64,000 bases of DNA from Curtobacterium sp. MCSS17_007 (GCF_003234175.2 NZ_CP126257.1:1054001-1118000); one strand, 5' to 3'. Numbered from the stretch's first letter, positions 27,108 through 36,203 are shown. Translations and numbers: made by a program. The notes: generated by a model from the letters alone, not told the origin.

Positions 27108-28160
27108 TCACGACCCGGAGGGGACACCGACCGCGCGCCAGGCGTCCTCGACCGCGGCGCGCTGCACGGAGTCCTGGCCGAAGCGGCTCGCGGCGGCGTC
27201 CACCGTCACCCGGGCGAAGCCGGCGAAGTCGATGCCCTCGGTGGTCTCCGGCGCGGTCAGGGCGTCCCACCACACGGCCCCCGCGCCCTCCCACGCGTAC
27301 CCGCCGATCGCCGTCGCGGCCAGGAAGAAGGCGTGGTTCGGGATGCCCGAGTTGAGGTGCACACCGCCGGAGTCCTCGGTGGTCTCGACGTAGTCGGCCA
27401 TCGTCGCCGGCTGCGGGTCCCGGCCGAGCACCGGGTCGTCGTAGGCGGTGCCCGGCGCTCGCATCGACCGCAGGGCGACGCCGTGCACGGCGTCGGTGAA
27501 CAGCCCCTCGCCGATGAGCCACGTGGCCTGGTCGGCGGTCTGCCCGGCGGCGTGCTGCGCGACGAGCGACCCGAACACGTCGCTGACCGACTCGTTCAGC
27601 GCACCCGACTGCCCCTCGTACGTCAGGTCCGCGGTGTACTGCGTGACCCCGTGCGCCAGCTCGTGCCCGATGACGTCGAGGGAGACGGTGAACCGCTCGA
27701 AGACCTCGCCGTCCCCGTCGCCGAACACCATCCGCCGGCCGTCCCAGTACGCGTTGTCGTAGTCCTGCCCGTAGTGCACCGTGGCGTCGAGGGGGAGCCC
27801 GGCGCCGTCGATCGACGCCCGCCCGAACACGTCGAGCCAGAAGGCGTGCGTCGCGCCGAGACCCGCGTACGCCTCGTCGACGGCCGCGTCCCCGGTGTCC
27901 GCGTCGCCCTCGCGTCGGACGACCGTCCCGGGCAGGGACGTCGATCCGTGCGCGTCCGCGATGGTGCGCTGCGGGGAACGGTCGACCGTCCCGCTGATGC
28001 TCCGCGGTCGGGTGCGGTGCTCGTGCTTCGGTGCGGCGACGGCGGACATCTCGGCGAGCGCGGTCCGCGCGGCCGAGGCGGCCCGCGGGTGCTCCGCCGC
28101 ATCGGCGACGGCGCGCAGCAGGTAGGGCGGGACGACGGATCGGCGGTGGGCGGCGGTCAT
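27108..28160 (-). CDS. Protealysin-like M4 metalloprotease
   Basis: 350 aa. The zinc site is HELAHG (HExxH) with the third ligand Glu in LNESVSDVFGS, and the catalytic His in GGVHLNSGIPNHAFF. There is no signal peptide. Instead the short N-terminal precursor region contains VVPPYLL, the PPxL-type motif of protealysin propeptides, followed by ~65 residues before the mature domain. Such enzymes are made without a Sec signal and cleave proteins, sometimes inside host cells. Coupled closely with the emfourin gene; the GH6 gene is 42 bp upstream on the same strand. Confidence 0.9.
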   Translation of the reverse strand: MTAAHRRSVVPPYLLRAVADAAEHPRAASAARTALAEMSAVAAPKHEHRTRPRSISGTVDRSPQRTIADAHGSTSLPGTVVRREGDADTGDAAVDEAYAGLGATHAFWLDVFGRASIDGAGLPLDATVHYGQDYDNAYWDGRRMVFGDGDGEVFERFTVSLDVIGHELAHGVTQYTADLTYEGQSGALNESVSDVFGSLVAQHAAGQTADQATWLIGEGLFTDAVHGVALRSMRAPGTAYDDPVLGRDPQPATMADYVETTEDSGGVHLNSGIPNHAFFLAATAIGGYAWEGAGAVWWDALTAPETTEGIDFAGFARVTVDAAASRFGQDSVQRAAVEDAWRAVGVPSGS

Positions 28161-28202
28161 GGCGCCATGGAACCACCGACGACCGACGACGGGCCGGGCG
28201 GT

Positions 28203-29273
28203 TCAGTCCCGTCGGCGGTGCTCGACGAGCGACAGGGCGTACGACTCCCACCACTGGCCAGCGGCCGGTCCGCCGTTGCACGTGCCGTCGCTGAGCCCCG
28301 GCGTCTTCACCCACAGCAGCGCGTCGAGCCCGGTGGTGCCGCGGGTGACGTGCGGCGCCTGGCCGAGTCCCGCACCCGCGGGGTTGCACCACGTCCCGCG
28401 CCACCCCTGCCCGTTCCGGGAGACGTCGATGACGTAGTGCGGGTCACCGCCGACGGCGTCGGCCAACCGTTCCGCGTAGGCGCGCTCCTGGTCGACCCGG
28501 TAGAAGTTCGACACGTTCGTCGCGAAGCCCTGCGTCCGGTCCACCCCGGCCTGCCGGAGCCAGCGCGCCATCGTGGCGACGGGGACCCGGTCCTCGTTGC
28601 CGCCGTCGAGGTACACCGTCAGTCCGTGCCCGGACAGCTCGTCCACCGCGCGGTCCAGCAGCCGCAGGCGGTCCTGCCCGAGGCGCTCGCAGACGTGGAT
28701 CTGTGCGATCGAGTCCGGCTCGACGAGCACGACCGCGTGCGAGCCGGCCATCGCCCGGACGGCCGACCGCACCCAGGGCAGGTAGGCGTCCTCCGCGGTC
28801 CCGCCCGCCGAGTAGCTGCCGCAGTCGCGGTCGGGGATCGCGTAGAGCACGAACACCGGTGTCCGTCCCTGCTGCTCGGCGCTCCGCACGACCCGTCGAA
28901 CCGTCTCCCGCGTGGCCCGCTCGGACGGGTCGGTCAACCAGGTCGCGACGGGCTGGTCCGCGATCTCGTCGATCCGCTCGGCGGTGGTGCGCTCGCCGTC
29001 CGCCCGCGCCTCGGCCGCACGGCGAGCCGCCTGGTTGTCGGCGTCCGGCTGTCGCGCCAGACCACCCGGGAAGGCCGCCGCCGCCGACTCGCGTGCCGCG
29101 ACCGGTCGGTCGGTGCCCCCTCCGGCCGTGCCGCGTCCGTCCGGCGGGGGAGCGGGCAGGGTCGTGAGGACGACGGCGACCACGGCGGCCGCGACCACGG
29201 CCCCTGCTCCGAGCCATGCCCACTGTCGGCGTCCGCTGTCCCTGGAGCGGCCGCGCTTCCCCTGCTCCGGCAT
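28203..29273 (-). CDS. Secreted or membrane-anchored glycoside hydrolase family 6
   Basis: 356 aa from ATG 29273. A basic N-terminus and one hydrophobic helix (WAWLGAGAVVAAAVVAVVLTT, residues ~18-38, given as WAWLGAGAVV...VLTT) form a signal anchor, then a Pro/Gly/Thr linker. The catalytic domain has FVLYAIPDRDCGSYSAGG (acid Asp), VVLVEPDSIAQ, VYLDGGNEDRV, and LLWVKTPGLSDGTCNGG, the GH6 order. GH6 enzymes are endoglucanases or cellobiohydrolases acting on beta-1,4-glucan by inversion. No cellulose-binding module is present. A plant-associated life is suggested. Divergent from the VanZ gene. Confidence 0.87.
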   Translation of the reverse strand: MPEQGKRGRSRDSGRRQWAWLGAGAVVAAAVVAVVLTTLPAPPPDGRGTAGGGTDRPVAARESAAAAFPGGLARQPDADNQAARRAAEARADGERTTAERIDEIADQPVATWLTDPSERATRETVRRVVRSAEQQGRTPVFVLYAIPDRDCGSYSAGGTAEDAYLPWVRSAVRAMAGSHAVVLVEPDSIAQIHVCERLGQDRLRLLDRAVDELSGHGLTVYLDGGNEDRVPVATMARWLRQAGVDRTQGFATNVSNFYRVDQERAYAERLADAVGGDPHYVIDVSRNGQGWRGTWCNPAGAGLGQAPHVTRGTTGLDALLWVKTPGLSDGTCNGGPAAGQWWESYALSLVEHRRRD

Positions 29274-29376
29274 GCGTCCATGCTGGCAGGCCGAGGGCCG
29301 GTCCTGCCAGGGCGGCCGGGCGACCGCCCAGGTGGAGCGCGGGCTGCTACCAGGAGCACGCGGCGATACTGTCCGG

Positions 29377-29823
29377 ATGTTCCGGAAGCTCCTGCTGCTC
29401 GCGCTCACCGCCGGCTACGCCTGGGTGATCTGGCGGATGACCCTGACGCCGCGGGTCTTCACGCACGCGCAGGACGAGCTCGTGCTGCACGCCGTCGCCT
29501 GGGTGCAGGCACTGCCGCACGGCGCGTGGTTCACCTACGACCGCGTGGAGTTCCTCGCGAACATCGGCATGTTCGTCCCCGTCGGCATGCTCGCGGCGCT
29601 CTGGTTGCCCCGACGGTGGTGGCTGCTCGGTGCCGTCGTCGCCGTCGTGCTGTCGGTCGGCATCGAGCTCGCGCAGGCCCGCTGGCTGCCGTACCGCGTG
29701 GCCGACCCGCGCGACGTGCTGTCGAACGGGCTCGGCGGGCTCCTCGGTGCGACGCTCGTCGGACTCGTCCGGAGCCTGCTGCCCGTGCCCCGACGACAGC
29801 GCCTGCGTGCCCGGACGGCCTGA
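29377..29823 (+). CDS. VanZ-family membrane protein
   Basis: 148 aa from ATG 29377. Four transmembrane helices, with the family motifs VEFLANIGMFVPVGMLAALW and VLSVGIELAQARWLPYRVADPRDVLSNGLGG (quoted in part: NIGMFVPVG, IELAQ, DPRDVLSNGLGG). VanZ relatives act in envelope stress, including teicoplanin tolerance, but the mechanism is unknown. GATACT lies six bases before the start, which fits a leaderless mRNA. It is 100 bp before rpsO on the same strand. Confidence 0.82.
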   Translation: MFRKLLLLALTAGYAWVIWRMTLTPRVFTHAQDELVLHAVAWVQALPHGAWFTYDRVEFLANIGMFVPVGMLAALWLPRRWWLLGAVVAVVLSVGIELAQARWLPYRVADPRDVLSNGLGGLLGATLVGLVRSLLPVPRRQRLRARTA

Positions 29824-29830
29824 ACTCTGG

Positions 29831-29836
29831 TAGTCT
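29831..29836 (+). promoter_or_regulatory. Candidate -10 (TAGTCT) for rpsO
   Basis: TAGTCT lies 87 bp before the rpsO start. Between them, CATGC-ATCAG-GCATG (29876-29890) and GCCGT-CGA-ACGGC can form small hairpins that might take part in S15 autoregulation. No firm -35 was seen. Confidence 0.35.
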
Positions 29837-29923
29837 CGTCCGGTTGCCGTCGAACGGCCGCGGACAAAGAGCGCCCATGCATCAGGCATGAGCACCGCGC
29901 AACGGACAGGAAGGGGATCATCC

Positions 29924-30193
29924 ATGGCACTTGACGCGAAGGTCAAGCAGGAGATCATCGAAGAGTACGCGACCCACCCGGGCGACACCGGATCCCCCGA
30001 GGTCCAGGTCGCCGTTCTGACGCGTCGCATCAACGACCTGAACGAGCACCTCAAGGAGCACAAGCACGACCACCACTCGCGTCGTGGTCTGCTGCTCATG
30101 GTCGGTCAGCGTCGCCGTCTCCTCGGTTACCTCTCCGACGTCGACATCAGCCGCTACCGGTCGCTCATCGAGCGCCTCGGCCTGCGTCGCTAG
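29924..30193 (+). CDS. rpsO: 30S ribosomal protein S15
   Basis: 89 aa, full family length. [30 protein letters not shown] and [26 protein letters not shown] (in part) are diagnostic; S15 binds 16S rRNA helices 20-22 and nucleates the platform of the small subunit. A purine-rich AGGAAGGGG (29908-29916) precedes the ATG by seven bases. A strong 15-bp hairpin follows the stop, so rpsO is transcribed separately from pnp here. Confidence 0.98.
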   Translation: MALDAKVKQEIIEEYATHPGDTGSPEVQVAVLTRRINDLNEHLKEHKHDHHSRRGLLLMVGQRRRLLGYLSDVDISRYRSLIERLGLRR

Positions 30194-30217
30194 TCGACCC
30201 GCAGACACTGCGTGACC

Positions 30218-30254
30218 GAACGCCCCGGTCCTCCTCGTGAGGACCGGGGCGTTC
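30218..30254 (+). terminator. rpsO terminator
   Basis: A perfect 15-bp stem (GAACGCCCCGGTCCT at 30218-30232, complement at 30240-30254) with a seven-base loop, 25 bp after the rpsO stop. Confidence 0.85.
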
Positions 30255-30271
30255 CTCGTTCCCGGGAATGG

Positions 30272-30299
30272 TTGCGTGCTCAGCGTGGTTCGGTACGAT
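30272..30299 (+). promoter_or_regulatory. Candidate promoter TTGCGT-N16-TACGAT
   Basis: TTGCGT (30272-30277) and TACGAT (30294-30299) are spaced 16 bp apart, a sigma-70-like arrangement, and precede the FMN reductase ATG by 34 bp. Confidence 0.5.
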
Positions 30300-30333
30300 G
30301 TTCATGCAAACGCATCGAAAGTCGGGATCACTC

Positions 30334-30954
30334 ATGACCACCATCGCCGTCGTCTCCGCCGGACTCTCCGAGCCCAGCTCCACCCGCCTGCTGGCCGACC
30401 GTCTCGCCGAGGCCGCGGTCACCGCCGTCGAGGCCGACCGTCCGGGTGGCACCGCCGAGGTGCGCCACGTCGAGCTGCGTCCGATCGCGCACGAGATCGT
30501 CGACGCGATGCTCACCGGGTTCGCCGCACCGGGTCTCGCCGCCGCCCAGCGCACGGTGCTCGAGGCCGACGCGCTCGTCTTCGTCACCCCGGTCTTCACC
30601 GCGGGGGTCAGCGGTCTGGCGAAGTCGTTCCTCGACGTGCTCGACAAGGACGGCGTGACCGACCTGCCGGTGCTGCTCGCCGCGACCGGCGGCACCGCAC
30701 GGCACTCGCTCGCGATCGACCACGCCCTGCGCCCGGTGTTCGCGTACCTCCGCGCAGCGGTGGTGCCGACCGGCGTGTTCGCAGCAACCGACGACTGGGG
30801 GAGCGAAGCGGACGCCGCCGCGCTCGATGCCCGCGTCCGACGGGCCGGGGTCGATCTCGCATGGGCGATCCGCGCCTCCCGACGGACCCCGCAGCAGGAG
30901 ACGCTCGCCGCGCCGACCGACTTCGCGTCCCTGCTCGGCGGCCTCGGTCACTGA
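30334..30954 (+). CDS. NAD(P)H-dependent FMN reductase
   Basis: 206 aa. A flavodoxin-like fold: the phosphate loop VVSAGLSEPSSTRLLADRL near the N-terminus, VFVTPVFTAGVSGLAKSFLD (FMN-binding loop) and ATGGTARHSLAIDHALRPVF. This matches the CE1759-type FMN reductases found in actinobacteria, which supply reduced flavin to monooxygenases such as LLM-class enzymes. No monooxygenase is adjacent, so it may serve at a distance. Preceded by a credible promoter and the rpsO terminator, hence an independent unit. Convergent with the lytic-transglycosylase-like gene. Confidence 0.88.
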   Translation: MTTIAVVSAGLSEPSSTRLLADRLAEAAVTAVEADRPGGTAEVRHVELRPIAHEIVDAMLTGFAAPGLAAAQRTVLEADALVFVTPVFTAGVSGLAKSFLDVLDKDGVTDLPVLLAATGGTARHSLAIDHALRPVFAYLRAAVVPTGVFAATDDWGSEADAAALDARVRRAGVDLAWAIRASRRTPQQETLAAPTDFASLLGGLGH

Positions 30955-30974
30955 CCGAGGCGCCCGGCGGGCGC

Positions 30975-32192
30975 TCAGTACCAGTGCGGGTTGACGCTCA
31001 TCTCGTGGTTCCACGCCGCGCAGGGGGAGCCGTAGGCGTCGTGGATGTACGCCAGCCCCCAGTTGATCTGCGTCGCCGCGTTCGTCCGCCAGTCCGCGCC
31101 GGCGACCGCCATCTTGCTCGCCGGCAGTGACTGCGGGATGCCGTACGCGCCGCTCGAGGCGTTGAGGGCGTTCGCCCGCCAGCCGGACTCCTGGGTCCAG
31201 AGGGACACGAGGCAGGAGAACTGGTCGCCGCCCCAGCCGTAGGCGCCGATGGCGCTGCGGGCGTACGCCTTCGCGCCGGCCGGGTCGACGGTGACGCCGC
31301 CCGTGCTCGGGTAGGACGTACCCGAGCCGCCACTCGTCGCCGCCGGCGCCGGGGACGACGGTGCGGCGGCGGCTGCCGCTTGCTGCGCTGCTGCTGCGGC
31401 CGCTCGCTCACGGGCCCGCTGCTGGGCGGCCTGCTGCGCGGCGACCTGCACGCCGAGCTCGTACTGCTGCTCGGTCGTGGCGGTGGTGTCCTTCAGTGCG
31501 GCCAACTGCGCGTAGAGCTCGTCGCTGTGCTGCTGCGTGTCCGCGACGGCCCGTGCGGCGGCGTCGGACGCGTTGCGGGCCGACGCGGAGCGGTCCTCGG
31601 CGGCAGCGGCGAGGGTGCTCCGCTCGGACTCCGCGCGCTCGGCCTGGTCGTGCAGCGACTCCGCGGTGTGGCCGGCGACCGAGGCGTCCTCGAGCACGCC
31701 CTCCCACGTGCTCGAGAGCTGGTCGACCGCGCCGAGCTGGTAGAGCAGCTGGTCCGGGTCGTCCGTGGTCGCGATGCGCGTCGTCATGGCGTTCTGGCTG
31801 CCGTCGCGGTACAGGGTCGCGGCGAGCTGCCCGGCCCGGTCCTGCGCCTGGGCGGCGGTGCGTTCGGCGTCGTCCGCCTGGTTGCGGAGGGTGGATGCGG
31901 TCTGCGTCGCCGTGGCGAGGTCCGCCTCGGCCCGGTCGGCTGCTGCGGAGGCGTCGAGTGCGCGCTGCGACTTCGCGGCGGCGTCGGCCTGCACCGACTG
32001 CAGTGCCGCCTGCACCTTCGTCACCTCAGCGGCAGCGGCCTGCTCGTTGCCCTTCGCCTGCTGGACGTCCTGCCACGTCGGGTACTGCGTCGTCGCAGCG
32101 CTCGCGGGCAGGGCGGTGAGGACCGGTGCGACGAGCGCGCCCACGACCACGGCGGTCGCGACGAGCACGCGCCGGGAAGGGCTGGTGCGCAT
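30975..32192 (-). CDS. Secreted coiled-coil protein with lysozyme-like transglycosylase domain
   Basis: 405 aa. The signal peptide MRTSPSRRVLVATAVVVGAL...ASAA is cleaved near residue 33. Residues ~40-270 are an Ala/Gln/Glu/Asp-rich coiled coil with PcsB/CwlO-like character. A low-complexity Ala/Gln/Ser/Pro linker follows. The C-terminal ~95 residues (FSCLVSLWTQESGWRANALNASSGAYGIPQSL, in part) are a soluble lytic transglycosylase-like domain with catalytic Glu in TQESGW. It probably trims peptidoglycan at the cell surface, with the coiled coil as a regulator. Length and layout resemble actinobacterial aggregation-promoting-factor-type proteins. Confidence 0.82.
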   Translation of the reverse strand: MRTSPSRRVLVATAVVVGALVAPVLTALPASAATTQYPTWQDVQQAKGNEQAAAAEVTKVQAALQSVQADAAAKSQRALDASAAADRAEADLATATQTASTLRNQADDAERTAAQAQDRAGQLAATLYRDGSQNAMTTRIATTDDPDQLLYQLGAVDQLSSTWEGVLEDASVAGHTAESLHDQAERAESERSTLAAAAEDRSASARNASDAAARAVADTQQHSDELYAQLAALKDTTATTEQQYELGVQVAAQQAAQQRARERAAAAAAQQAAAAAAPSSPAPAATSGGSGTSYPSTGGVTVDPAGAKAYARSAIGAYGWGGDQFSCLVSLWTQESGWRANALNASSGAYGIPQSLPASKMAVAGADWRTNAATQINWGLAYIHDAYGSPCAAWNHEMSVNPHWY

Positions 32193-32498
32193 CTCCGCAG
32201 GCTACCGGGGACACGCCCGTTCGCCGCGAGCAACACCCGCCGGGCGCCTGAGGACTGGTAAAGTCCTCATCGTCCGGGGACCGTTCTCCGGACGTCACGC
32301 TCCGCTGTCACATCTGCGGGGCTGGCACACAACACTGCGCAGACCGGGCACGGAGCTGGTCATCGGTGGTGGCTCGCGGGCAGTCCGTTCGTCCCGAGTG
32401 CTTCTACTGCTGGCCAGACATGCGCCCCGACCCCTCGGCGTGCACGCACCACGGGTGCCGTCGCCCAGGTCTGCCGAACACGTCAAGGAGGCACCCTT
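32193..32498 (+). promoter_or_regulatory. 306-bp pnp upstream region with two tandem hairpins
   Basis: TGAGGACT-GGTAA-AGTCCTCA (32249-32269) is a perfect 8-bp stem. It is followed at once by CGTCCGG (32271-32277) pairing with CCGGACG (32288-32294). The rest up to the start holds no gene I can support. Structured pnp leaders are sites of autoregulation by PNPase in enterobacteria; a similar role here is inference. AAGGAGG at 32485-32491 is the pnp Shine-Dalgarno. Confidence 0.5.
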
Positions 32499-34772
32499 TT
32501 GGAGGGTCCCGAGATCAAGTTCGCCGAAGCCGTCATCGACAACGGCAAGTTCGGCAAGCGCGTCGTCCGGTTCGAGACCGGTCGCCTCGCACAGCAGGCC
32601 CAGGGCGCGGTCGCCGCGTACCTCGACGAGGAGACCATGCTCCTCTCGGCCACCAGCGCCGGCAAGCACCCGCGCGAGGGCTTCGACTTCTTCCCGCTGA
32701 CGGTCGACGTCGAGGAGCGCTCGTACGCCGCCGGCAAGATCCCCGGCTCGTTCTTCCGTCGTGAAGGCCGCCCGAGCACCGAGGCGATCCTCGTCTGCCG
32801 TCTGATCGACCGGCCGCTGCGCCCGTCGTTCGTCGACGGCCTGCGCAACGAGGTCCAGATCGTCATCACCGTCCTGAGCATCGCGCCGGACGAGTTCTAC
32901 GACGCGCTGGCGATCAACGCCGCGTCCGCGTCGACGCAGATCTCCGGTCTGCCGTTCTCCGGCCCGATCGCCGGTGTGCGCCTCGCACTGATCGGTGACC
33001 AGTGGGTCGCGTTCCCGAAGGCCTCGCAGCTCGAGGAAGCGGTCTTCGACCTCACCGTCGCCGGCCGTGTCGTCACCGACGAGCAGGGCAACGAGGACGT
33101 CGCGATCATGATGGTGGAGGCCGAGGCGACCGAGCACGCCTGGGGTCTCATCCAGGGTGGCGCCACCAAGCCGGACGAGGCGATCGTCGCGCAGGGCCTC
33201 GAGGCGGCCAAGCCGTTCCTCAAGGTCCTGGTCGAGGCGCAGGCGAAGATGGCCGCGCAGTCGGCCAAGGAGATCCAGGACTACCCGGTCTTCCCGCCGT
33301 ACGCCCCCGAGGTCTACTCGGCCGTCGAGGCACTCGCGCTCGACGAGCTCAAGGACGTCTACCAGATCGCCGGCAAGCTCGAGCGTCAGGACAAGGACGA
33401 CGCCCTCAAGGCCCGCGTCAAGGAGGCCGTCGCCGCCAAGGTCGAGGCCGGGGAGCTCCCCGAGTCCGCGAACGGCCAGGTCGGTGCCGCCTACAAGTCG
33501 GTCACGAAGAAGGTCGTCCGCGGCCGCATCCTGACCGAGCAGGTCCGCATGGACGGTCGCGGCCTCGCCGACATCCGTCCGCTCGACGCCGAGGTCGCCG
33601 TGATCCCGCGCGTCCACGGTTCGGCGATCTTCCAGCGCGGCGAGACGCAGATCCTCGGTGTCACCACGCTGAACATGCTCAAGATGGAGCAGCAGATCGA
33701 CTCGCTGTCGCCCGTCACCAAGAAGCGCTACCTGCACCACTACAACTTCCCGCCGTACTCGACCGGTGAGACCGGTCGCGTCGGTTCGCCGAAGCGTCGC
33801 GAGATCGGGCACGGCTTCCTCGCCGAGCGCGCCCTCGTGCCGGTGCTGCCGTCGCGCGAGGAGTTCCCCTACGCGATCCGTCAGGTGTCCGAGGCCCTCG
33901 GCTCCAACGGCTCGACGTCGATGGGCTCCGTGTGCGCCTCGACCCTGTCGCTCCTCAACGCCGGTGTGCCGCTGCGCGCCCCGGTCGCGGGCATCGCGAT
34001 GGGCCTCGTCTCCGACACCGTCGACGGGCAGACCCGCTACGCGGCCCTGACCGACATCCTCGGTGCCGAGGACGCTCTGGGCGACATGGACTTCAAGGTC
34101 GCCGGTACGTCGGAGTTCGTCACCGCCATCCAGCTCGACACGAAGCTCGACGGCATCCCGTCGTCGGTCCTCGACGCCGCGCTGAAGCAGGCCAAGGAGG
34201 CCCGCTCGGCCATCCTCGGCGTGCTGACCGAGGCCATCGACGCCCCCGACGAGATGGCGGACACCGCTCCGCGCGTCATCTCCGTGCAGATCCCCGTCGA
34301 CAAGATCGGCGAGCTGATCGGCCCGAAGGGCAAGACGATCAACGGCATCCAGGACGAGACCGGCGCCGACATCTCCATCGAGGACGACGGCACCGTCTAC
34401 ATCGGCGCCGTCGACGGTCCCTCGGCCGAGGCTGCGCGTGCGCAGGTCAACGCCATCGCGAACCCGACGAACCCGGAGATCGGGGACCAGTTCCTCGGCA
34501 CGGTCGTCAAGATCGCGACGTTCGGTGCCTTCGTGTCGCTGCTCCCGGGTCGCGACGGCCTGCTCCACGTCTCCGAGGTCCGCAAGCTCGCCGGTGGCAA
34601 GCGCGTGGAGAACGTCGAGGACGTGCTCGGCGTAGGCCAGAAGATCCTGGTCGAGGTCACCAAGGTGGACGACCGCGGCAAGCTGTCGCTCGCGCCGGTC
34701 GTCGCCGACGAGGTGGACACCGAGGGCCGCGAGGGCCACGAGAAGCACACCGAGGACCCCGCCGAGGGTTGA
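32499..34772 (+). CDS. pnp: Polynucleotide phosphorylase
   Basis: 757 aa from TTG 32499, fixed by AAGGAGG ending seven bases upstream. Two RNase PH domains (first ~30-240, second ~345-570 with the catalytic Asp region) flank an all-helical linker. Then come a KH domain ([18 protein letters not shown], near 605-660) and an S1 domain ([27 protein letters not shown], in part, near 665-735). It degrades RNA 3'->5' using phosphate and can add tails, as trimer in the degradosome-like machinery with RNase J/E. A 12-bp hairpin plus TTT ends the transcript. rpsO is not directly upstream. Confidence 0.98.
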   Translation: MEGPEIKFAEAVIDNGKFGKRVVRFETGRLAQQAQGAVAAYLDEETMLLSATSAGKHPREGFDFFPLTVDVEERSYAAGKIPGSFFRREGRPSTEAILVCRLIDRPLRPSFVDGLRNEVQIVITVLSIAPDEFYDALAINAASASTQISGLPFSGPIAGVRLALIGDQWVAFPKASQLEEAVFDLTVAGRVVTDEQGNEDVAIMMVEAEATEHAWGLIQGGATKPDEAIVAQGLEAAKPFLKVLVEAQAKMAAQSAKEIQDYPVFPPYAPEVYSAVEALALDELKDVYQIAGKLERQDKDDALKARVKEAVAAKVEAGELPESANGQVGAAYKSVTKKVVRGRILTEQVRMDGRGLADIRPLDAEVAVIPRVHGSAIFQRGETQILGVTTLNMLKMEQQIDSLSPVTKKRYLHHYNFPPYSTGETGRVGSPKRREIGHGFLAERALVPVLPSREEFPYAIRQVSEALGSNGSTSMGSVCASTLSLLNAGVPLRAPVAGIAMGLVSDTVDGQTRYAALTDILGAEDALGDMDFKVAGTSEFVTAIQLDTKLDGIPSSVLDAALKQAKEARSAILGVLTEAIDAPDEMADTAPRVISVQIPVDKIGELIGPKGKTINGIQDETGADISIEDDGTVYIGAVDGPSAEAARAQVNAIANPTNPEIGDQFLGTVVKIATFGAFVSLLPGRDGLLHVSEVRKLAGGKRVENVEDVLGVGQKILVEVTKVDDRGKLSLAPVVADEVDTEGREGHEKHTEDPAEG

Positions 34773-34804
34773 TCCCCGGCGCCTCGCGCTGCTGACACCG
34801 CAAC

Positions 34805-34835
34805 GGCCGCCACTCCTGCTGGAGTGGCGGCCTTT
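34805..34835 (+). terminator. pnp intrinsic terminator
   Basis: GGCCGCCACTCC (34805-34816), loop TGCT and the perfect complement (34821-34832) are followed by TTT. It lies 32 bp after the pnp stop, the best intrinsic terminator in the window. Confidence 0.88.
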
Positions 34836-34853
34836 GCCGTGTGCAGGCCGGCG

Positions 34854-35381
34854 TCAGGAGGCGGGGGTCTCCTGCGTGCCGGTCAGCTGCGCGCGACCGA
34901 GCAGGTGCTCCCGCAGCAGGAAGCCGACGACCGCGGGGGTGGCGTCGGCGGGGGCCTCGAGCACGGGCACGTCGAGGGCGCTCACGGTGAAGACGTAGCG
35001 GTGCGGACCGTGCCCGGCGGGCGGCGCGGCCCCGAGGAACGTGTCCGTGCCGTACTCGTTGCGGCGACGGAGCGCCTCGGCCGGCAGCAGGGCGTCGTCG
35101 CTGCCCGCGCCCTGCGGCAGCGAGGTCGTCGTGGCGGGGATGTCCGTGAGGCTCCAGTGCCAGAACCCCGAGCCGGTCGGTGCGTCGGGGTCGTACACGG
35201 TGAGGACGTAGCTCGCGGTGCCCTCGGGGGCGCCCTCCCACTCGAGCGCGGGGGAGCGGTCCTCGCCACCGGCGTCGGTGCCTCGTGCCCAGTCGGGCAG
35301 CGCGCCACCGTCGGTGAAGTCGGGGCTCGTCAGGGTGAACGTGGGGACCTCGGGGAGGTTCCAGTTGGGGTCGTTGGCCAT
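34854..35381 (-). CDS. YbhB/YbcL-family (PEBP-like) protein
   Basis: 175 aa from ATG 35381 (MANDPNWNLPEVPTFTLTSPDF). The phosphatidylethanolamine-binding-protein fold is marked by DRSPALEWEGAPEGTASYVLTVYDPDAPTGSGFWHW (in part: SPALEWEGAPEGT, YDPDAPTGSGFWHW) and the GPHRYVFTVSALD strand. These proteins bind an anionic ligand in a small pocket; the physiological role in bacteria is unknown. No signal peptide. Convergent with pnp, sharing its hairpin region. Confidence 0.88.
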   Translation of the reverse strand: MANDPNWNLPEVPTFTLTSPDFTDGGALPDWARGTDAGGEDRSPALEWEGAPEGTASYVLTVYDPDAPTGSGFWHWSLTDIPATTTSLPQGAGSDDALLPAEALRRRNEYGTDTFLGAAPPAGHGPHRYVFTVSALDVPVLEAPADATPAVVGFLLREHLLGRAQLTGTQETPAS

Positions 35382-35420
35382 GCGTCCAGACAACACCCGG
35401 GGCCTGGTCCACGGGTGGGA

Positions 35421-35464
35421 CGGACGGGAGGCGCGGTGCGGGCCCGGCACGTGCCTCCCGTCCG
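35421..35464. repeat. GGGAGGC-type inverted repeat, copy 6
   Basis: CGGACGGGAGGC (35421-35432) and GCCTCCCGTCCG (35453-35464) are perfect 12-bp arms around a 20-base GC-rich middle. Between the 3' end of the TetR gene and the start of the PEBP-like gene on the minus strand. Confidence 0.75.
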
Positions 35465-35537
35465 ACGCGTGATCGCGGCCGGAGCGCGCCGCGGCGCACG
35501 ACTCGCGTCGTGCGGTCACGCCGCCGGGTGCGCGGCG

Positions 35538-36203
35538 TCAGGCGATGACGCGCTCGACGACCCGACCGAGTGCCGCGGTGGCGGCGATCGCGTCACCCGC
35601 GTAGGCGCCGGCCATCGCTCCGTCGCGCGCGAGCATGAGCTCGTCGGCGCCGTCACCCGGCAGCGGGTGCCCGGCGCGCTGCAGCAGCGAGGCGAGTTCG
35701 TCCGTGTACCAGTCGCGGTGTGCCGCGACGACCTGGCGGACCGGGTCACGGGGGTCGTGGTACTCGGCGGCGGCGTTGAGGAACGCGCAACCGCGGAACT
35801 CCGCGCCGCCGACCTCGTCCGAGACGGCGGCGACCCAGGCACGGACGGCCTCGGTCGGGGAGTCGGCGTCGGCGACGAGTCGCGCGAACGCCTGTCGGAC
35901 CCGCTCGTCCTGCGCCCGGATGTAGGCGAGGATCAGGTTGTCCTTCGACCCGTAGTGCTTGTAGAACGTCGCCTTGGTGACGCTCGCCTCGGAGATCAGA
36001 CGGTCGACGCCCACGCCGCGGATGCCCTCTTCGTAGAAGAGCCGGGACGCGGTCTCGAGGATGCGGACCTTCGCGCCGCCGGAACGGGGAGCCGGGGGGA
36101 CGCTCGACCCGTCCGGCGACACGAGGTTCGTGCTCGGGCCCGGGAGACGCTGGACGGCCGGTTGGGGGGAATCGACCGTCACAGCGCTGCTCCTCGGACT
36201 CAT
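35538..36203 (-). CDS. TetR/AcrR-family transcriptional regulator
   Basis: 221 aa from ATG 36203 (MSPRSSAVTVDS). After a ~45-residue Pro/Ser-rich tail, the helix-turn-helix is clear: KVRILETASRLFYEEGIRGVGVDRLISEASVTKATFYKHYGSKDNLILAY (in part: LFYEEGIRGVGVDRLI, VTKATFYKHYGSKD). The C-terminal ligand domain has a conserved Cys (RGCAFLNAAAEY) as in YxaF/LmrA-like TetR regulators. The effector and targets are unknown; no transporter is adjacent. The palindrome in its own promoter suggests autoregulation. Confidence 0.88.
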   Translation of the reverse strand: MSPRSSAVTVDSPQPAVQRLPGPSTNLVSPDGSSVPPAPRSGGAKVRILETASRLFYEEGIRGVGVDRLISEASVTKATFYKHYGSKDNLILAYIRAQDERVRQAFARLVADADSPTEAVRAWVAAVSDEVGGAEFRGCAFLNAAAEYHDPRDPVRQVVAAHRDWYTDELASLLQRAGHPLPGDGADELMLARDGAMAGAYAGDAIAATAALGRVVERVIA

